Assembly (NCBI GenBank): GCA_016178625.1 | Contig: JACOSX010000176.1 | Location: forward strand, 1 to 35,133 | DNA length: 35,133 nt | Source of the DNA: Ignavibacteria bacterium | GTDB lineage: Bacteria; Bacteroidota; Ignavibacteria; UBA10030; SZUA-254 | Direction of reading: 5' to 3' | In this document: positions 1-8,683 of the stretch, piece after piece | How positions within the stretch are numbered: the first letter of the stretch is position 1 | How the letters are laid out: every line of letters begins with the position of its first letter | Translations under genes and position numbers: made by a program | The notes under the pieces: model-generated | Database searches by the model: none | Seen by the model: only the letters and a program-made list of their open reading frames with translations | What the model was told of the DNA's origin: nothing

Positions 1-3000
1 ACGTGGTCACGATCGAGGGTGCGGGAGGGTGGGGGAACATTATTCAAAACAACTATATCGGGACCGATACTTCTGCTACCTACAACCTTGGCAATTTGGG
101 CCGTGGTATTTCGCTCTTGGAGGGCACCAACAACTTGATCCGTTACAACAGGATCTACTTCAATGCCGGGCTTGGTATCGATCTGAAAGCGGACGGAGTG
201 ACTCCCAATGATTCGACTGACACGGACGAGGGTCCGAACACCCTGCTGAACTTCCCGATCCTCGATTCCGCAACGATCGGTTCAGGTACCATCCGGATCC
301 GGGGGAGGATCAGGGGCAAACCGAATTTCGTCTACAACCTCGATTTCTTCAGGAACGACGAGAAGCACTCGTCCCATTTCGGCGAAGGCCAGACCCTGAT
401 CGGGAGCGCAACGCTCCTCTCGGATGGCGCCGGAAAGGTGGACATTAATGTTACTCTTTCCGCGGTCGTTGCCCCGAATCAGTTCATTACGGCGACCGCC
501 ACCGATCCCGATGGGAATACGTCGGAATTCTCCAGGGCGCTCTGCCTGTTGGATTCCGACGGCGACGGCATCCTCGATTGTTGGGAATCGAGGGATGACG
601 GCATCGATGTGAACGCGGATGGTGTGATCGACCTCGACCTTTATGCAAAAGGCGCCAGGCCGGACCACAAGGATCTGTTTGTGGAAGTGGACGTCATGAC
701 CGGCATGTACCTGCATCCCACGACTCTTCCGCTCGTCCGCGCCGCTTTTGCAAGCGTCAAGAACCAGTATCTCGGTAACCCCGACGGCCAGGATGGGATC
801 AATCTCTTTACGCAATACGACCCGATCGAGCCAACGATGCCACACGCACCCTGGGGCATCGATCCTTGGCCGCAGTTCTTTGCGGTGAAGAAACAGTTCT
901 TCGGGAGCGACCTCGAGCGTCTGTCCCTGAACGCCGAGAACATCTTGGAGGCAAAACGACTTGTGTATCGATACTGCGTCGTCGCCGATACCTTCGTGGG
1001 CAAGTTCGGCGGACTGAGCGAACTCAATGACGGCGCGGGGGGAAATGACTTCATGGTGACACTCGGAGCGTTCAACCCGATCAGCGATGCGCTCCAGGCA
1101 GGCACCTTTATGCACGAGCTGGGCCATAGCCTCGGGCTTCACCATGGCGGCGACGACGACTGGAATTTCAAGCCGAACTACATCAGCGTCATGAACTACT
1201 CCTGGCAAGCGCCGCAATTCGCGACGCAGTATGGAGGCATCGGCTGGACACTCAACTTTTCGCCGGCGGCGCTTCCCACACTCGATGAGAACAATCTCTA
1301 CGAATACCTGGGATTGAACCCCCCGCCCGGCGTCTTTCCGAGGATGATTGTTCCGTATAGTAGAGGGAATCTCATGAGAGCCGGGATTCTGTCTCCGGGA
1401 GTGGCAATCGATTGGGATGGCAATGGGGACTCTAGCAGAATCAGCCCTGTATCGGTCGATCTCAACTTCTTTAACCAGGCGGATACCTCCAACAAGCCCA
1501 GCCCGGGGGAATTCCTTGTCGGCCATGCAGACTGGCCGAACCTGGTGTATAACTTCCGGAACAGCCCGACGTTTCGGGATCCTTCGCCGACTTCAGGCGA
1601 TCAGCCAATGGCTGCGGACACGAGTGAGCCTGGAGAAATGACACCGGCGATCTATCAATTTCTGCAATCACTGCCTCCCTACGGCATCCAGACGCCTCTT
1701 TCTTTGTGGCCCATCGATCCCGGCGAGAACATTCCGATCTCAACGGCATCCAACCATCAGGGCTCACCGGTCATCGCCGTTGACGGCAGAGGCGGGGCGA
1801 TTATTGCCTACTCCTGGAATACGGCGGACGACAGCGCTCATATGGATGTCTACGCCCAGCACATCGATTCCTTGGGAGGAGTCCAGTGGCAGAATAATGG
1901 GGTTCCGATTTGCACCGCTCCCGGCGCACAACAACCCACCTCGATCACGCTGGACGGATACGGCGGTGCGATCATTGTCTGGCAGGACAAACGCGATGGA
2001 GGGTATGATGTCTATGCGCAGCGGATCAGTGCGCTGGGAGAACCGCTGTGGATGGCGGGTGGTGTCCCTGTCACAGTCTTTGCGCACGAATCGCGGCCTC
2101 CGTTTCCGGTGGTAATCGGCGTTGGGGGTGGAGGAGCCATTGTCGCCTGGAGGGACGGGCATTCGGGCACGTCCTCAGTCTATGCCCAGCTTGTTAGCTA
2201 TGACGGAATCGTCCAATGGCCTGCGGGGGGCGTGCTCATCAGCTCAACGGCCGCCACTCTTCGAGACACTGTCGTTCAAATGACCAGCGATAATTTTAAC
2301 GGTGCCATCATTGTCTGGGTCGATCAAAGGAGCGGTACCGGATTTCAACACCATGATATTTATGCTCAAAGGATTGGTGGCGATGGAGTCGTTCAATGGG
2401 CGTCTGGCGGCATTCCACTGTGCAGCGAACCGAATGAGCAGAATTGGCCGAGAATAAGGCGTGACGGTTCGGGAGGAGCGATCGTCGCATGGCACGACCT
2501 GCGATATTCCAGTGACGATATATACATTCAGCGTGTGAACGCGGACGGTGAGATTCAATGGGCGGCAGGCGCCGTTCCGATTTCCGTGGGAGGGGGAGGA
2601 AAGATCTACCCTGAAATTGCGGTCGACGGGACCGGCGGCGCGATCATCGCCTGGATGGACTCCCGGCGCCTGGGCTACATGTACGATGTCTATGCGCAAC
2701 GGGTGAACGCGTCAGGCACGGTGATGTGGCAGGACGATGGCGTCGCGATTTGTGACACGACCATGTCCGGCATTCATCCGACGATCGTGAGCGATCTCAG
2801 AGGTGGAGCGGTGATCACCTATGCAAACCAGCGGGGCTCCGGGATGGACTTATTCTCCCAGCGCATCGATTCCTCCGGCACGACGCGATGGACGAAGAAT
2901 GGCGTTCCGGTCTGTACCGCCGGTAACGATCAATGGTATCCCGTGTGCGTGAGCGATCGTGCGGGCGGAGCAATTATTACGTGGTACGACTACCGGAGCG

Positions 3001-3374
3001 ATAGTACGTTCCAACGACCTCACATTTATGCGCAGAACGTGACGAGTGCCGGTGGACTCGGCCACGACGTTGTCACGGGCGTGGATGATCGACACCCTGG
3101 CGCATTGCCGACAGGTTTCTCGTTGAGGCAGAACTATCCCAATCCGTTCAATCCCGTCACGACAATCCGCTACGAGCTTCCAAAGGCTTCACACGTCACA
3201 CTCAAGGTGTACGACGTGCTTGGACGGGTCGTGGCGGTGTTGGTTGATGAGACGCAAGAGGCAGGAGAGAAGTCGGTGAAGTGGAATGCATCACGATTCG
3301 CGAGTGGCATGTATTTCTACCGGCTGAAGGCGGATAATTTTATTGACACTAAGAAACTCATGTTAATGAAATAG
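1..3374 (+). CDS. Large secreted multidomain metalloprotease with T9SS sorting domain (5' end outside window)
   Basis: The frame is open from the window edge, so the true start lies upstream; residue 1 here is the codon at base 3. Residues 1-60 resemble right-handed parallel beta-helix coils. About 75-180 resemble an Ig-like segment often paired with such helices. A calcium-type DSDGDGILD motif is at 184-192. A zinc metalloprotease core follows: HELGHSLGLHH (H371, E372, H375, H381) with a Met-turn SVMNY around M397, the metzincin arrangement. Residues about 590-1020 hold eight copies of a roughly 56-residue unit built on GGAIIxWxDxR and DVYAQR. The C-terminus has NYPNPFNP at 1044-1051 and a roughly 80-residue T9SS type A sorting domain. 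Family knowledge: such proteins cross the outer membrane and are anchored or released. The substrate is unknown. Multidomain assignment is strong; the repeat fold (propeller-like) is inference. Confidence 0.9.
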   Translation, partial: VVTIEGAGGWGNIIQNNYIGTDTSATYNLGNLGRGISLLEGTNNLIRYNRIYFNAGLGIDLKADGVTPNDSTDTDEGPNTLLNFPILDSATIGSGTIRIRGRIRGKPNFVYNLDFFRNDEKHSSHFGEGQTLIGSATLLSDGAGKVDINVTLSAVVAPNQFITATATDPDGNTSEFSRALCLLDSDGDGILDCWESRDDGIDVNADGVIDLDLYAKGARPDHKDLFVEVDVMTGMYLHPTTLPLVRAAFASVKNQYLGNPDGQDGINLFTQYDPIEPTMPHAPWGIDPWPQFFAVKKQFFGSDLERLSLNAENILEAKRLVYRYCVVADTFVGKFGGLSELNDGAGGNDFMVTLGAFNPISDALQAGTFMHELGHSLGLHHGGDDDWNFKPNYISVMNYSWQAPQFATQYGGIGWTLNFSPAALPTLDENNLYEYLGLNPPPGVFPRMIVPYSRGNLMRAGILSPGVAIDWDGNGDSSRISPVSVDLNFFNQADTSNKPSPGEFLVGHADWPNLVYNFRNSPTFRDPSPTSGDQPMAADTSEPGEMTPAIYQFLQSLPPYGIQTPLSLWPIDPGENIPISTASNHQGSPVIAVDGRGGAIIAYSWNTADDSAHMDVYAQHIDSLGGVQWQNNGVPICTAPGAQQPTSITLDGYGGAIIVWQDKRDGGYDVYAQRISALGEPLWMAGGVPVTVFAHESRPPFPVVIGVGGGGAIVAWRDGHSGTSSVYAQLVSYDGIVQWPAGGVLISSTAATLRDTVVQMTSDNFNGAIIVWVDQRSGTGFQHHDIYAQRIGGDGVVQWASGGIPLCSEPNEQNWPRIRRDGSGGAIVAWHDLRYSSDDIYIQRVNADGEIQWAAGAVPISVGGGGKIYPEIAVDGTGGAIIAWMDSRRLGYMYDVYAQRVNASGTVMWQDDGVAICDTTMSGIHPTIVSDLRGGAVITYANQRGSGMDLFSQRIDSSGTTRWTKNGVPVCTAGNDQWYPVCVSDRAGGAIITWYDYRSDSTFQRPHIYAQNVTSAGGLGHDVVTGVDDRHPGALPTGFSLRQNYPNPFNPVTTIRYELPKASHVTLKVYDVLGRVVAVLVDETQEAGEKSVKWNASRFASGMYFYRLKADNFIDTKKLMLMK
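1770..3050 (+). repeat. Eight degenerate tandem repeats of about 56 codons inside the metalloprotease gene
   Basis: Each unit carries a GGAIIxW strand, a D-x-R turn, a DxYAQRxxxxG strand and a following W, then GVPI. Starts of the first three units are about 171 and 168 bases apart (for example near 1782, 1953 and 2121). The units differ at the DNA level, so this is an old protein-level expansion and not recent slippage. Eight units of this kind could close as a beta-propeller, which is inference. Confidence 0.8.
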
Positions 3375-3411
3375 AATCATTTGATACAATCAATCGATGA
3401 AAGGCGAAAGT

Positions 3412-3561
3412 ATGAAGCAAAAAAATATATTGCGCCTGATTACTTTGTCGTTCCTTGCTATTAACACCGGTTTCTCTCAAGCTATTGAGGTCAACACGCT
3501 GCGTGAAGCGGAGCATCAATGGTATCAACACAGGCTCGGCAGCAAGGTGAGTTTTTTATGA
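3412..3561 (+). pseudogene. 49-codon signal-peptide ORF, probable remnant of a secreted protein
   Basis: Between the two T9SS cargo genes an ATG at 3412, preceded by AAAGG about 7 bases upstream, opens a short frame. It begins with a convincing signal peptide: basic MKQKN, a hydrophobic stretch and a cleavage-like GFSQ, then about 25 residues ending in LGSKVSFL and a TGA at 3559-3561. An upstream ATG at 3397 is in the same frame. A signal peptide followed by so little mature protein suggests the 5' stub of a larger exported gene whose body was lost by deletion. A genuine secreted micropeptide is the alternative. I do not recognise the mature segment. Confidence 0.45.
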
Positions 3562-3603
3562 GCAGGCAAAATTCTATAACCAAACTTCGTAGGAGATAAA
3601 GCT

Positions 3604-4998
3604 ATGAGGACCTTATCATCAGTAGCTGTACTATTGTTTGCAACTGCTACTCTGCTTTATGGTCAAACCATTCAGCTCCCCTGGCACGTTGTGGATCGCG
3701 GCGGAGGAAAAGGAACAAGCGGCGGCGTCACGCTTCACGCATCTATCGGTCAAACAGCGATACAAGCCGGCGCGTCCGGAGGCATTAACCTTGAACCGGG
3801 GTATATCCCCGGCATCAGGACAGTCGCCGGCACGCTTGACCTTGCGAATGAGAGTGGATGGAAAATGGTTTCAGTCCCCGTGATTGTCAATGATTTTCGC
3901 AAGAACACACTCTATCCGTCTGCCACCTCAAATGCATTTGCCTACCAGGGATCGTACGCGCAGCGTGATACGCTGAAGATCGGCGCTGGCTACTGGTTGA
4001 AGTTTTCCTCGGCAGGCATTTCCTATGTGACGGGGGCAGCCATCGCCCGTGAAACGATCAGTGTCGCCGACAAATGGAACATGATCGGAACGCTCACCGA
4101 CCCCGTCCTCATCTCGGATATTACTCCCATCTCCCCCACGACAATCGTCTCAAACTATTTTGGTTACTCCAACAGCTCGGGGTATTACACTGAAGACACG
4201 TTGAAACCGGGTAAAGCATATTGGATTAAAGTGAATACCTCGGGTAAACTCGTGTTAAAAACCGGGCTGGGTTTCATCGCACCAAAATCCTCACTCGCGC
4301 AATCCAAGTCTCCAGACAAGTCGAAATACCTGGCGTTCGAAGCAACGGCGGGTCATCGTGCCAACACCTTGACGGTTACAGACGCGAAGGGAAGAGAAAA
4401 GACATTGTATTTCTCCGTGGCATCGCCGGAGATCGATCTCAACAAGTATGAACTTCCACCCTCTCCGCCAACGGAGATCTTTGATGTCAGATATGTGACG
4501 AACAGGATCATGGAAGTTGCCGACAAGGAACGATCGAAAGAGGCCACGCTCCGGATTTCGGCAGGTGAGTATCCGTTGACAGTGGCATGGAAGAGTCACG
4601 ATATCGCTCAGGGTGCTGTCCTCATTGTGGATGGGAAGGAGATCGCAATGAAGGAGGACGGGGAAACGCGGATATTACACCCCACCTCTCATATCAAGCT
4701 TCGTCTCTTGCCGGCTGCAGGAAGGGAACTACCGAAGGAATTCGCGTTATACCAAAACTACCCGAACCCGTTTAATCCATCTACTGTCATTCGATATCAG
4801 TTGCCTGTTTCAGGATACGTCACGCTTAAAATCTACAACGTCATCGGGCAGGAAGTTGCCACGCTGGTGAATGAGATGCAGGAGGCGGGATATAAGTCCG
4901 TCGACTGGAATGCCATTGCGTTCTCAGGCGGTGTCTACTATTACCGTCTGGTCACAGGTGACTTCAGCTCAGTCAAAAAGCTTGTGGTCGTGAAATGA
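3604..4998 (+). CDS. Secreted T9SS type A sorting domain protein
   Basis: This 464-residue protein starts with a signal peptide (hydrophobic SVAVLLFATATLL, then YGQ). AGGAG lies about 8 bases before the ATG. Residues 25-75 resemble a glycine-rich segment common in FCB secreted proteins (GGGKG, SIGQ, LEPGY). Residues 80-225 contain two copies of a module with W-K/N-M then GAGYWLK or GKAYWIK, seen in many exported Ignavibacteria-type proteins. The C-terminal 80-90 residues form a T9SS sorting domain, with NYPNPFNP from N385 and a closing KKLVVVK strand. No enzymatic motif was seen, so a surface structural or adhesive role is the most that can be said. The stop overlaps an ATG of the next frame, but the next gene probably starts at 5025. 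Confidence 0.85.
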   Translation: MRTLSSVAVLLFATATLLYGQTIQLPWHVVDRGGGKGTSGGVTLHASIGQTAIQAGASGGINLEPGYIPGIRTVAGTLDLANESGWKMVSVPVIVNDFRKNTLYPSATSNAFAYQGSYAQRDTLKIGAGYWLKFSSAGISYVTGAAIARETISVADKWNMIGTLTDPVLISDITPISPTTIVSNYFGYSNSSGYYTEDTLKPGKAYWIKVNTSGKLVLKTGLGFIAPKSSLAQSKSPDKSKYLAFEATAGHRANTLTVTDAKGREKTLYFSVASPEIDLNKYELPPSPPTEIFDVRYVTNRIMEVADKERSKEATLRISAGEYPLTVAWKSHDIAQGAVLIVDGKEIAMKEDGETRILHPTSHIKLRLLPAAGRELPKEFALYQNYPNPFNPSTVIRYQLPVSGYVTLKIYNVIGQEVATLVNEMQEAGYKSVDWNAIAFSGGVYYYRLVTGDFSSVKKLVVVK

Positions 4999-5024
4999 TT
5001 GCGGACCTAAGAAAGGGTACTCCT

Positions 5025-5765
5025 ATGTATAGGTTAATTGCTTCGGTTATACTCATGCTGATCATCCTCCAGACTGATGGATGCAAGTCGAAGGACTCGC
5101 CAACGTCTGCCGACAATCATTCAACGCCTCCCGTAACAGAGATCACCGAGCAGGAGCGGAGTGATGCATTCAATGGAGTTGAACAGATGCTGAGTAGCGT
5201 TTCCAGTGTTTCTGCCGAGGCAGGAAATCAGGCAATCGCTGCTTATCTACGTACACTGCCGCAGATCAAGTCAGTTGGAATATCAGACAGCACCGCCAAC
5301 GTCTGGGCCCTGTTCAAAGATAACCGAGTCCTCATCGTTGCGAATAATCGATTCCCGGGTGGAGACACGTCTCTCGAGATGCCGAAAGCTCAGCACCGAT
5401 CGATCATGGATGGGCAACCTCCGGAACTGCCGGGCGCGAAGCAGGCACGTCTTATCAACGCAATGGGGACCGGTTTTGTTGACCCGCGGCCTGTTCTATC
5501 AGGTATGCTCAGCTCCCGCGGCTATGCCGTCACAACAGCTCAGGGGACTGTCGAGGATCTCATGAACGTTAGCGGAGATGGCATTTTCTACATCGACACT
5601 CACGGAGGAAAAGGAATAAATCCGCTTGACACGAACAAAGGCGGATATTCGCTCTGGACCGCAACACGACGCACCTCCCAACTTGACTCGGCGTATAAGG
5701 AGATGTTCCGACTTGGAGAGTTAGTATATTTCACGGCCAAGGGAGATCGGGCGCGGGCGGTTTGA
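5025..5765 (+). pseudogene. Caspase/gingipain-like (clan CD) peptidase, N-terminal part with catalytic His; frameshifted
   Basis: The preferred start is the ATG at 5025, preceded by AAAGGG. It opens with a hydrophobic leader and a cysteine in QTDGC, a weak lipoprotein signal. Numbered from 5025, a beta-strand-like GIFYIDTHGG places a His at residue 193 (codon 5601-5603). This is the typical H-G position of clan CD peptidases. The frame ends at a TGA at 5763-5765 after a sequence (GDRARAV) with no resemblance to a domain end. The matching Cys motif lies about 260 bases downstream in the next frame over (5803-7161). The two frames overlap only between 5725 and 5765, so a single indel there explains the split. 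It may be a real pseudogene, a sequencing or assembly error, or, less likely, a programmed shift. Confidence 0.7.
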
Positions 5766-7161
5766 TTCCCTTCTCTCGGAAACTCACTACGCAATAACTC
5801 CTGTGTTCATTCTCAATCACATGACCTTTGCGCAGGATGCATTCATCTATCTTGATGGTTGCGGGAGCTTTAACGGGCTCATGCATGCCGCATTTCTGGA
5901 CCTCAATGCAAATAAGACATTGACCTATGCGGGTTGGTCGGCGAGCGTGCTCGACGACGGCGCATACAAGACTGTAAAATTTTTGTTCGATAGAATGTTG
6001 GGAGCAAATTACCCGAACATCATTTATCCACCGAGAGAATCTCCGCCGCAGCGTCCATTCGATATCGCCGCTGTATGGACGGATATGGAATCCAGAAACC
6101 CACCTGTGAATAAGGTCGTTGACAAAGATAATCCCTTGAGGTTCGCTACGCTACGATATGTGAAAGGGGGAAGCAGCAAGTTTGGGATGTTTGCACCAAG
6201 TATACGGGTGGTGAGTCTGGATGAGCAATTCGGCTATTTTCATTTGGAAGGTGAATTCGGATCAAAGCAAGGATTGGTCAAGGTAAATGACGTTTCTATA
6301 CCTGTTCTGAGCTGGTTCCCAACGGACGTCATTTGCACAATTCCGACGACCGGACCTGCCTCTGCCGGGGGAGTAGTCGCTGAAGTGGACGGTCGACGCA
6401 GTAATGCTGTACCACTGACCGAGTGGCGGGGAACTCTCACATTGTCGCTCACCTCGCTCGGAACATTGCATCAGGTGTACAGCTTCAATCTGCACTTTCG
6501 CGCTGATGTTCATTCTTTTCGGGATAAACCTCATACCGATCCTCAGCCGAAGGAGAGCTTTGATATTTCACCCGCGTTGGATTCAAAGGGAACGTTAACA
6601 GCCGGAGATGAGGGAATATTTCGGGAGGAGATAGCCGGAGGATGTGTTTGGACATCAGACGAAACCTGGACTCAGCTGGGATCGCATGACATGGTTTTCG
6701 TTTCTGTCCAAAACCCTCAACCCAATAACGGCATAGTGATGTTAACCAGGGTCAATCCCGCCGATCGGAATTTTGAAATTACGTTTACCCCCTATGCCAA
6801 TAATGCCTTGGAAGTCCACCCTTCTATCCATATTGTCCGCCCCCCTCCCGCGCGGGATACAACCATCGATTATGGACGTCGGACACTGAGTATCGGGACC
6901 GACATCTTTCTCAACAGACCAATCTGGTTTAAGTATGACGATATCTATACGATCTTGCCCGGGGAGGTTGATACACTTGTTGAGCCTGTGCTCTACGGCA
7001 TAGGGAGCCACGATCCCAGTGCGTTGCCAAAAACTCAAGTGAAGTTATCCTGGAATCTCATGGTGGCGCACTTTCCACCTTCGGACACATCGGGCGTGCA
7101 CATCACGCCAATATCAATTCGAGGGGGAGACCTGCTGAACACCATTCATCCAAATCAGTAG
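5725..7161 (+). pseudogene. Caspase/gingipain-like peptidase, C-terminal part with catalytic Cys and IPT/TIG-like domain
   Basis: This frame is open from 5725, after a TAG at 5722-5724, to the TAG at 7159-7161. A GTG at 5803 is the first possible start but has no ribosome binding site. Translating upstream of it gives SETHYAITPVFILNHM, which continues the previous ORF in a natural way. FIYLDGCGS puts a Cys at codon 5860-5862 after a hydrophobic strand, the expected nucleophile position of clan CD peptidases. It is followed by TYAGWSAS and FLFDRMLG. About 150-210 residues after the GTG there is an IPT/TIG-like beta domain (KVNDVSIPVLSW then VVAEVDGRRSNAVPL). The rest is beta-rich and unrecognised, and there is no T9SS sorting domain. 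Its end overlaps the convergent mqnD by 7 bases. Confidence 0.65.
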
Positions 7162-7991
7162 AGTTCGCATCGCCGGACGGGGGGAAGGAGATTCTTCTTT
7201 GCACCCATGTCGAAGAGAAGTCCCAGCGCCTTTCGCCCTTGCTCTCCCATATCAATTGTCAGCTCGCTGACGTACATCTTCACAAATTTCTCTCCAAGGT
7301 TACGGTCAATCCCGCGTCCCCATTGCATCGCGTAGGGAATCGATTCGTCCTGGTGTTTATAACCGTACGCGATGCTCTCTTTGAGTCCATGTGAAAGTTT
7401 TCGTGCGAGATCTTCGCCCAGATCTTTTCTCACCACGTCGAGTCCGAGAGGGAGTGGGAGCCCATTCGTTTCTTTCTCCCATAACTCACCGAAATCTAAC
7501 ACCTTATGGTATCCGAGAGATTGATACGTAATCTGTCCCTCGTGGATCAACAAGCCTGCATCCACATCGCCCGCATCAACTGCTTCCATGATTTTATCGA
7601 AGGGGATGTCAACGTTCTTGATGCCGTACGTGAAAATTTTGAATAGCAGTGTTGCTGTCGTGAGTGGTCCGGGCGTTCCAACAGTTTTTCCTTTGAGCTC
7701 ATCAAGCGACCGGTACTTGCGTGAAATGATTACCGGACCATACCCTTCGCCCATGCTCGCGCCCGTCCGCATGATCCAATACTTGTCGGCAACATACGGA
7801 AACGTGTGCGCAGAGATCGCCGTCACCTCAAGCTCCGCTCTCTTCGCCCGTTCGTTTAACGACTGGATGTCTTCAAGGGTGTGCTCGATACAAATGCCGT
7901 CGAGCTTCACTTTGCCGCTTGCCAGCCCGTAGAACATGAATGCATCATCTGGATCGGGACTGTGACCGATTCGAATAATTCTGTCTGCCAT
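7155..7991 (-). CDS. mqnD: 1,4-dihydroxy-6-naphthoate synthase (futalosine menaquinone pathway)
   Basis: At 278 residues this has the length of MqnD. The N-terminal GHSPDPDDAFMFYGL motif is diagnostic for the MqnA/MqnD family, which has a periplasmic-binding-protein-like fold, and the LEDIQSLN and TVGTPG segments match MqnD more than MqnA. The family converts cyclic dehypoxanthine futalosine to 1,4-dihydroxy-6-naphthoate in the cytoplasm during menaquinone synthesis. The gene stands alone on the minus strand, with no other mqn gene in the window. Its 3' end overlaps the convergent peptidase fragment by 7 bases. Confidence 0.93.
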   Translation of the reverse strand: MADRIIRIGHSPDPDDAFMFYGLASGKVKLDGICIEHTLEDIQSLNERAKRAELEVTAISAHTFPYVADKYWIMRTGASMGEGYGPVIISRKYRSLDELKGKTVGTPGPLTTATLLFKIFTYGIKNVDIPFDKIMEAVDAGDVDAGLLIHEGQITYQSLGYHKVLDFGELWEKETNGLPLPLGLDVVRKDLGEDLARKLSHGLKESIAYGYKHQDESIPYAMQWGRGIDRNLGEKFVKMYVSELTIDMGEQGRKALGLLFDMGAKKNLLPPVRRCELY

Positions 7992-8075
7992 GATTCGATT
8001 CTTGCCTCAATAATGAAGGGAAAGATAAGAAATTTATGCTTGATTTAAAACCTCGGGAAGTAATTCTTTAAAGGA

Positions 8076-8104
8076 TTGACAACGGAATTATATCTTGGTA
8101 CATT
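8076..8104 (+). promoter_or_regulatory. Predicted sigma-70-type promoter for the VOC-family gene
   Basis: A perfect TTGACA -35 box at 8076-8081 is followed, after 17 bases, by TACATT at 8099-8104 (4 of 6 matches to the -10 consensus). The position fits transcription of the gene starting at 8149, with GAAGG at 8137-8141 as its ribosome binding site. Confidence 0.5.
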
Positions 8105-8148
8105 TTCCTATCTTCTGAATGACGCTTAATATTCATGAAGGCATATCC

Positions 8149-8538
8149 ATGACAAACGATGCACAAGCAATAGGGCTCTCAACAATCGGACAGATCGCTG
8201 TCAACGTTCACGACCTCAGGCGAGCGACTGCATTCTATCGCGATACACTCGGCATGAAGTTCCTCTTCGAAGTGCCGAAGCTGGCGTTCTTCGATTGCGG
8301 CGGCGTGAGACTCATGCTCAGCGTCCCAGAGAAACCGGAGTTCGATCATCCTGCGTCCATTATCTATTATAAAGTTAACGATATCAATGTGGCTCATGAC
8401 GTGCTTACTTCGCGCGGGGTGCAGTTCGAAGACAAACCTCATCTCATCGCACATTTGCCCGATCACGATCTGTGGATGGCATTTTTCCGAGATTGTGAGA
8501 ATAATGTGCTCGCGCTGATGAGCGAGGTAAGAGGCTGA
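8149..8538 (+). CDS. VOC-family (glyoxalase/bleomycin-resistance fold) protein
   Basis: From the ATG at 8149, with GAAGG seven bases upstream, this is 129 residues; an in-frame ATG at 8119 lacks a good ribosome binding site. One VOC domain of paired beta-alpha-beta-beta-beta units is visible: IGQIAVNVHDLRRATAFYRD, FFDCGGVRLML, then IIYYKVNDIN and MAFFRDCENNVLALMSE, with E near the end as a typical metal ligand. VOC proteins include lyases, dioxygenases and antibiotic-binding proteins; sequence alone does not pick one. The first metal-ligand position appears to be Q where many family members have H, so a standard metal site is uncertain. Confidence 0.88.
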   Translation: MTNDAQAIGLSTIGQIAVNVHDLRRATAFYRDTLGMKFLFEVPKLAFFDCGGVRLMLSVPEKPEFDHPASIIYYKVNDINVAHDVLTSRGVQFEDKPHLIAHLPDHDLWMAFFRDCENNVLALMSEVRG

Positions 8539-8565
8539 TGGGATGAGGATCATAGGATAATGGGA

Positions 8566-8628
8566 TCCACCGCCGACAAGTTCTGGGAATTCGATCACAC
8601 AGAACATCCATGTCCATTTTTCGGTGGA
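8566..8628. other. Nested inverted repeats between the VOC gene and ada
   Basis: Outer arms TCCACCG (8566-8572) and CGGTGGA (8622-8628) are perfect complements. Inside them GTTCTG (8580-8585) and CAGAAC (8600-8605) are also perfect complements with a 14-base loop. A transcript would form a two-tier hairpin. No T-run follows directly, so a simple intrinsic terminator is not clear. It lies 28 bases after the VOC stop and about 55 bases before the Ada start. Confidence 0.4.
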
Positions 8629-8683
8629 GTCTTTCCGTTTCGCTTGTTATATTTCAATCAATAACAATTGAAGGAAGGAGACC

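Noticed and set aside
282-1526. Long minus-strand open frame (414 codons) opposite the metalloprotease
   Set aside because: It has no recognisable domain, while the plus strand encodes clear beta-helix and metzincin motifs; GC-rich third positions create such antisense frames.
5725-5765. Programmed ribosomal frameshifting for the split peptidase
   Set aside because: A +1 shift is required and no classic slippery heptamer or rare-codon/stop arrangement is visible; a G-run indel is simpler.
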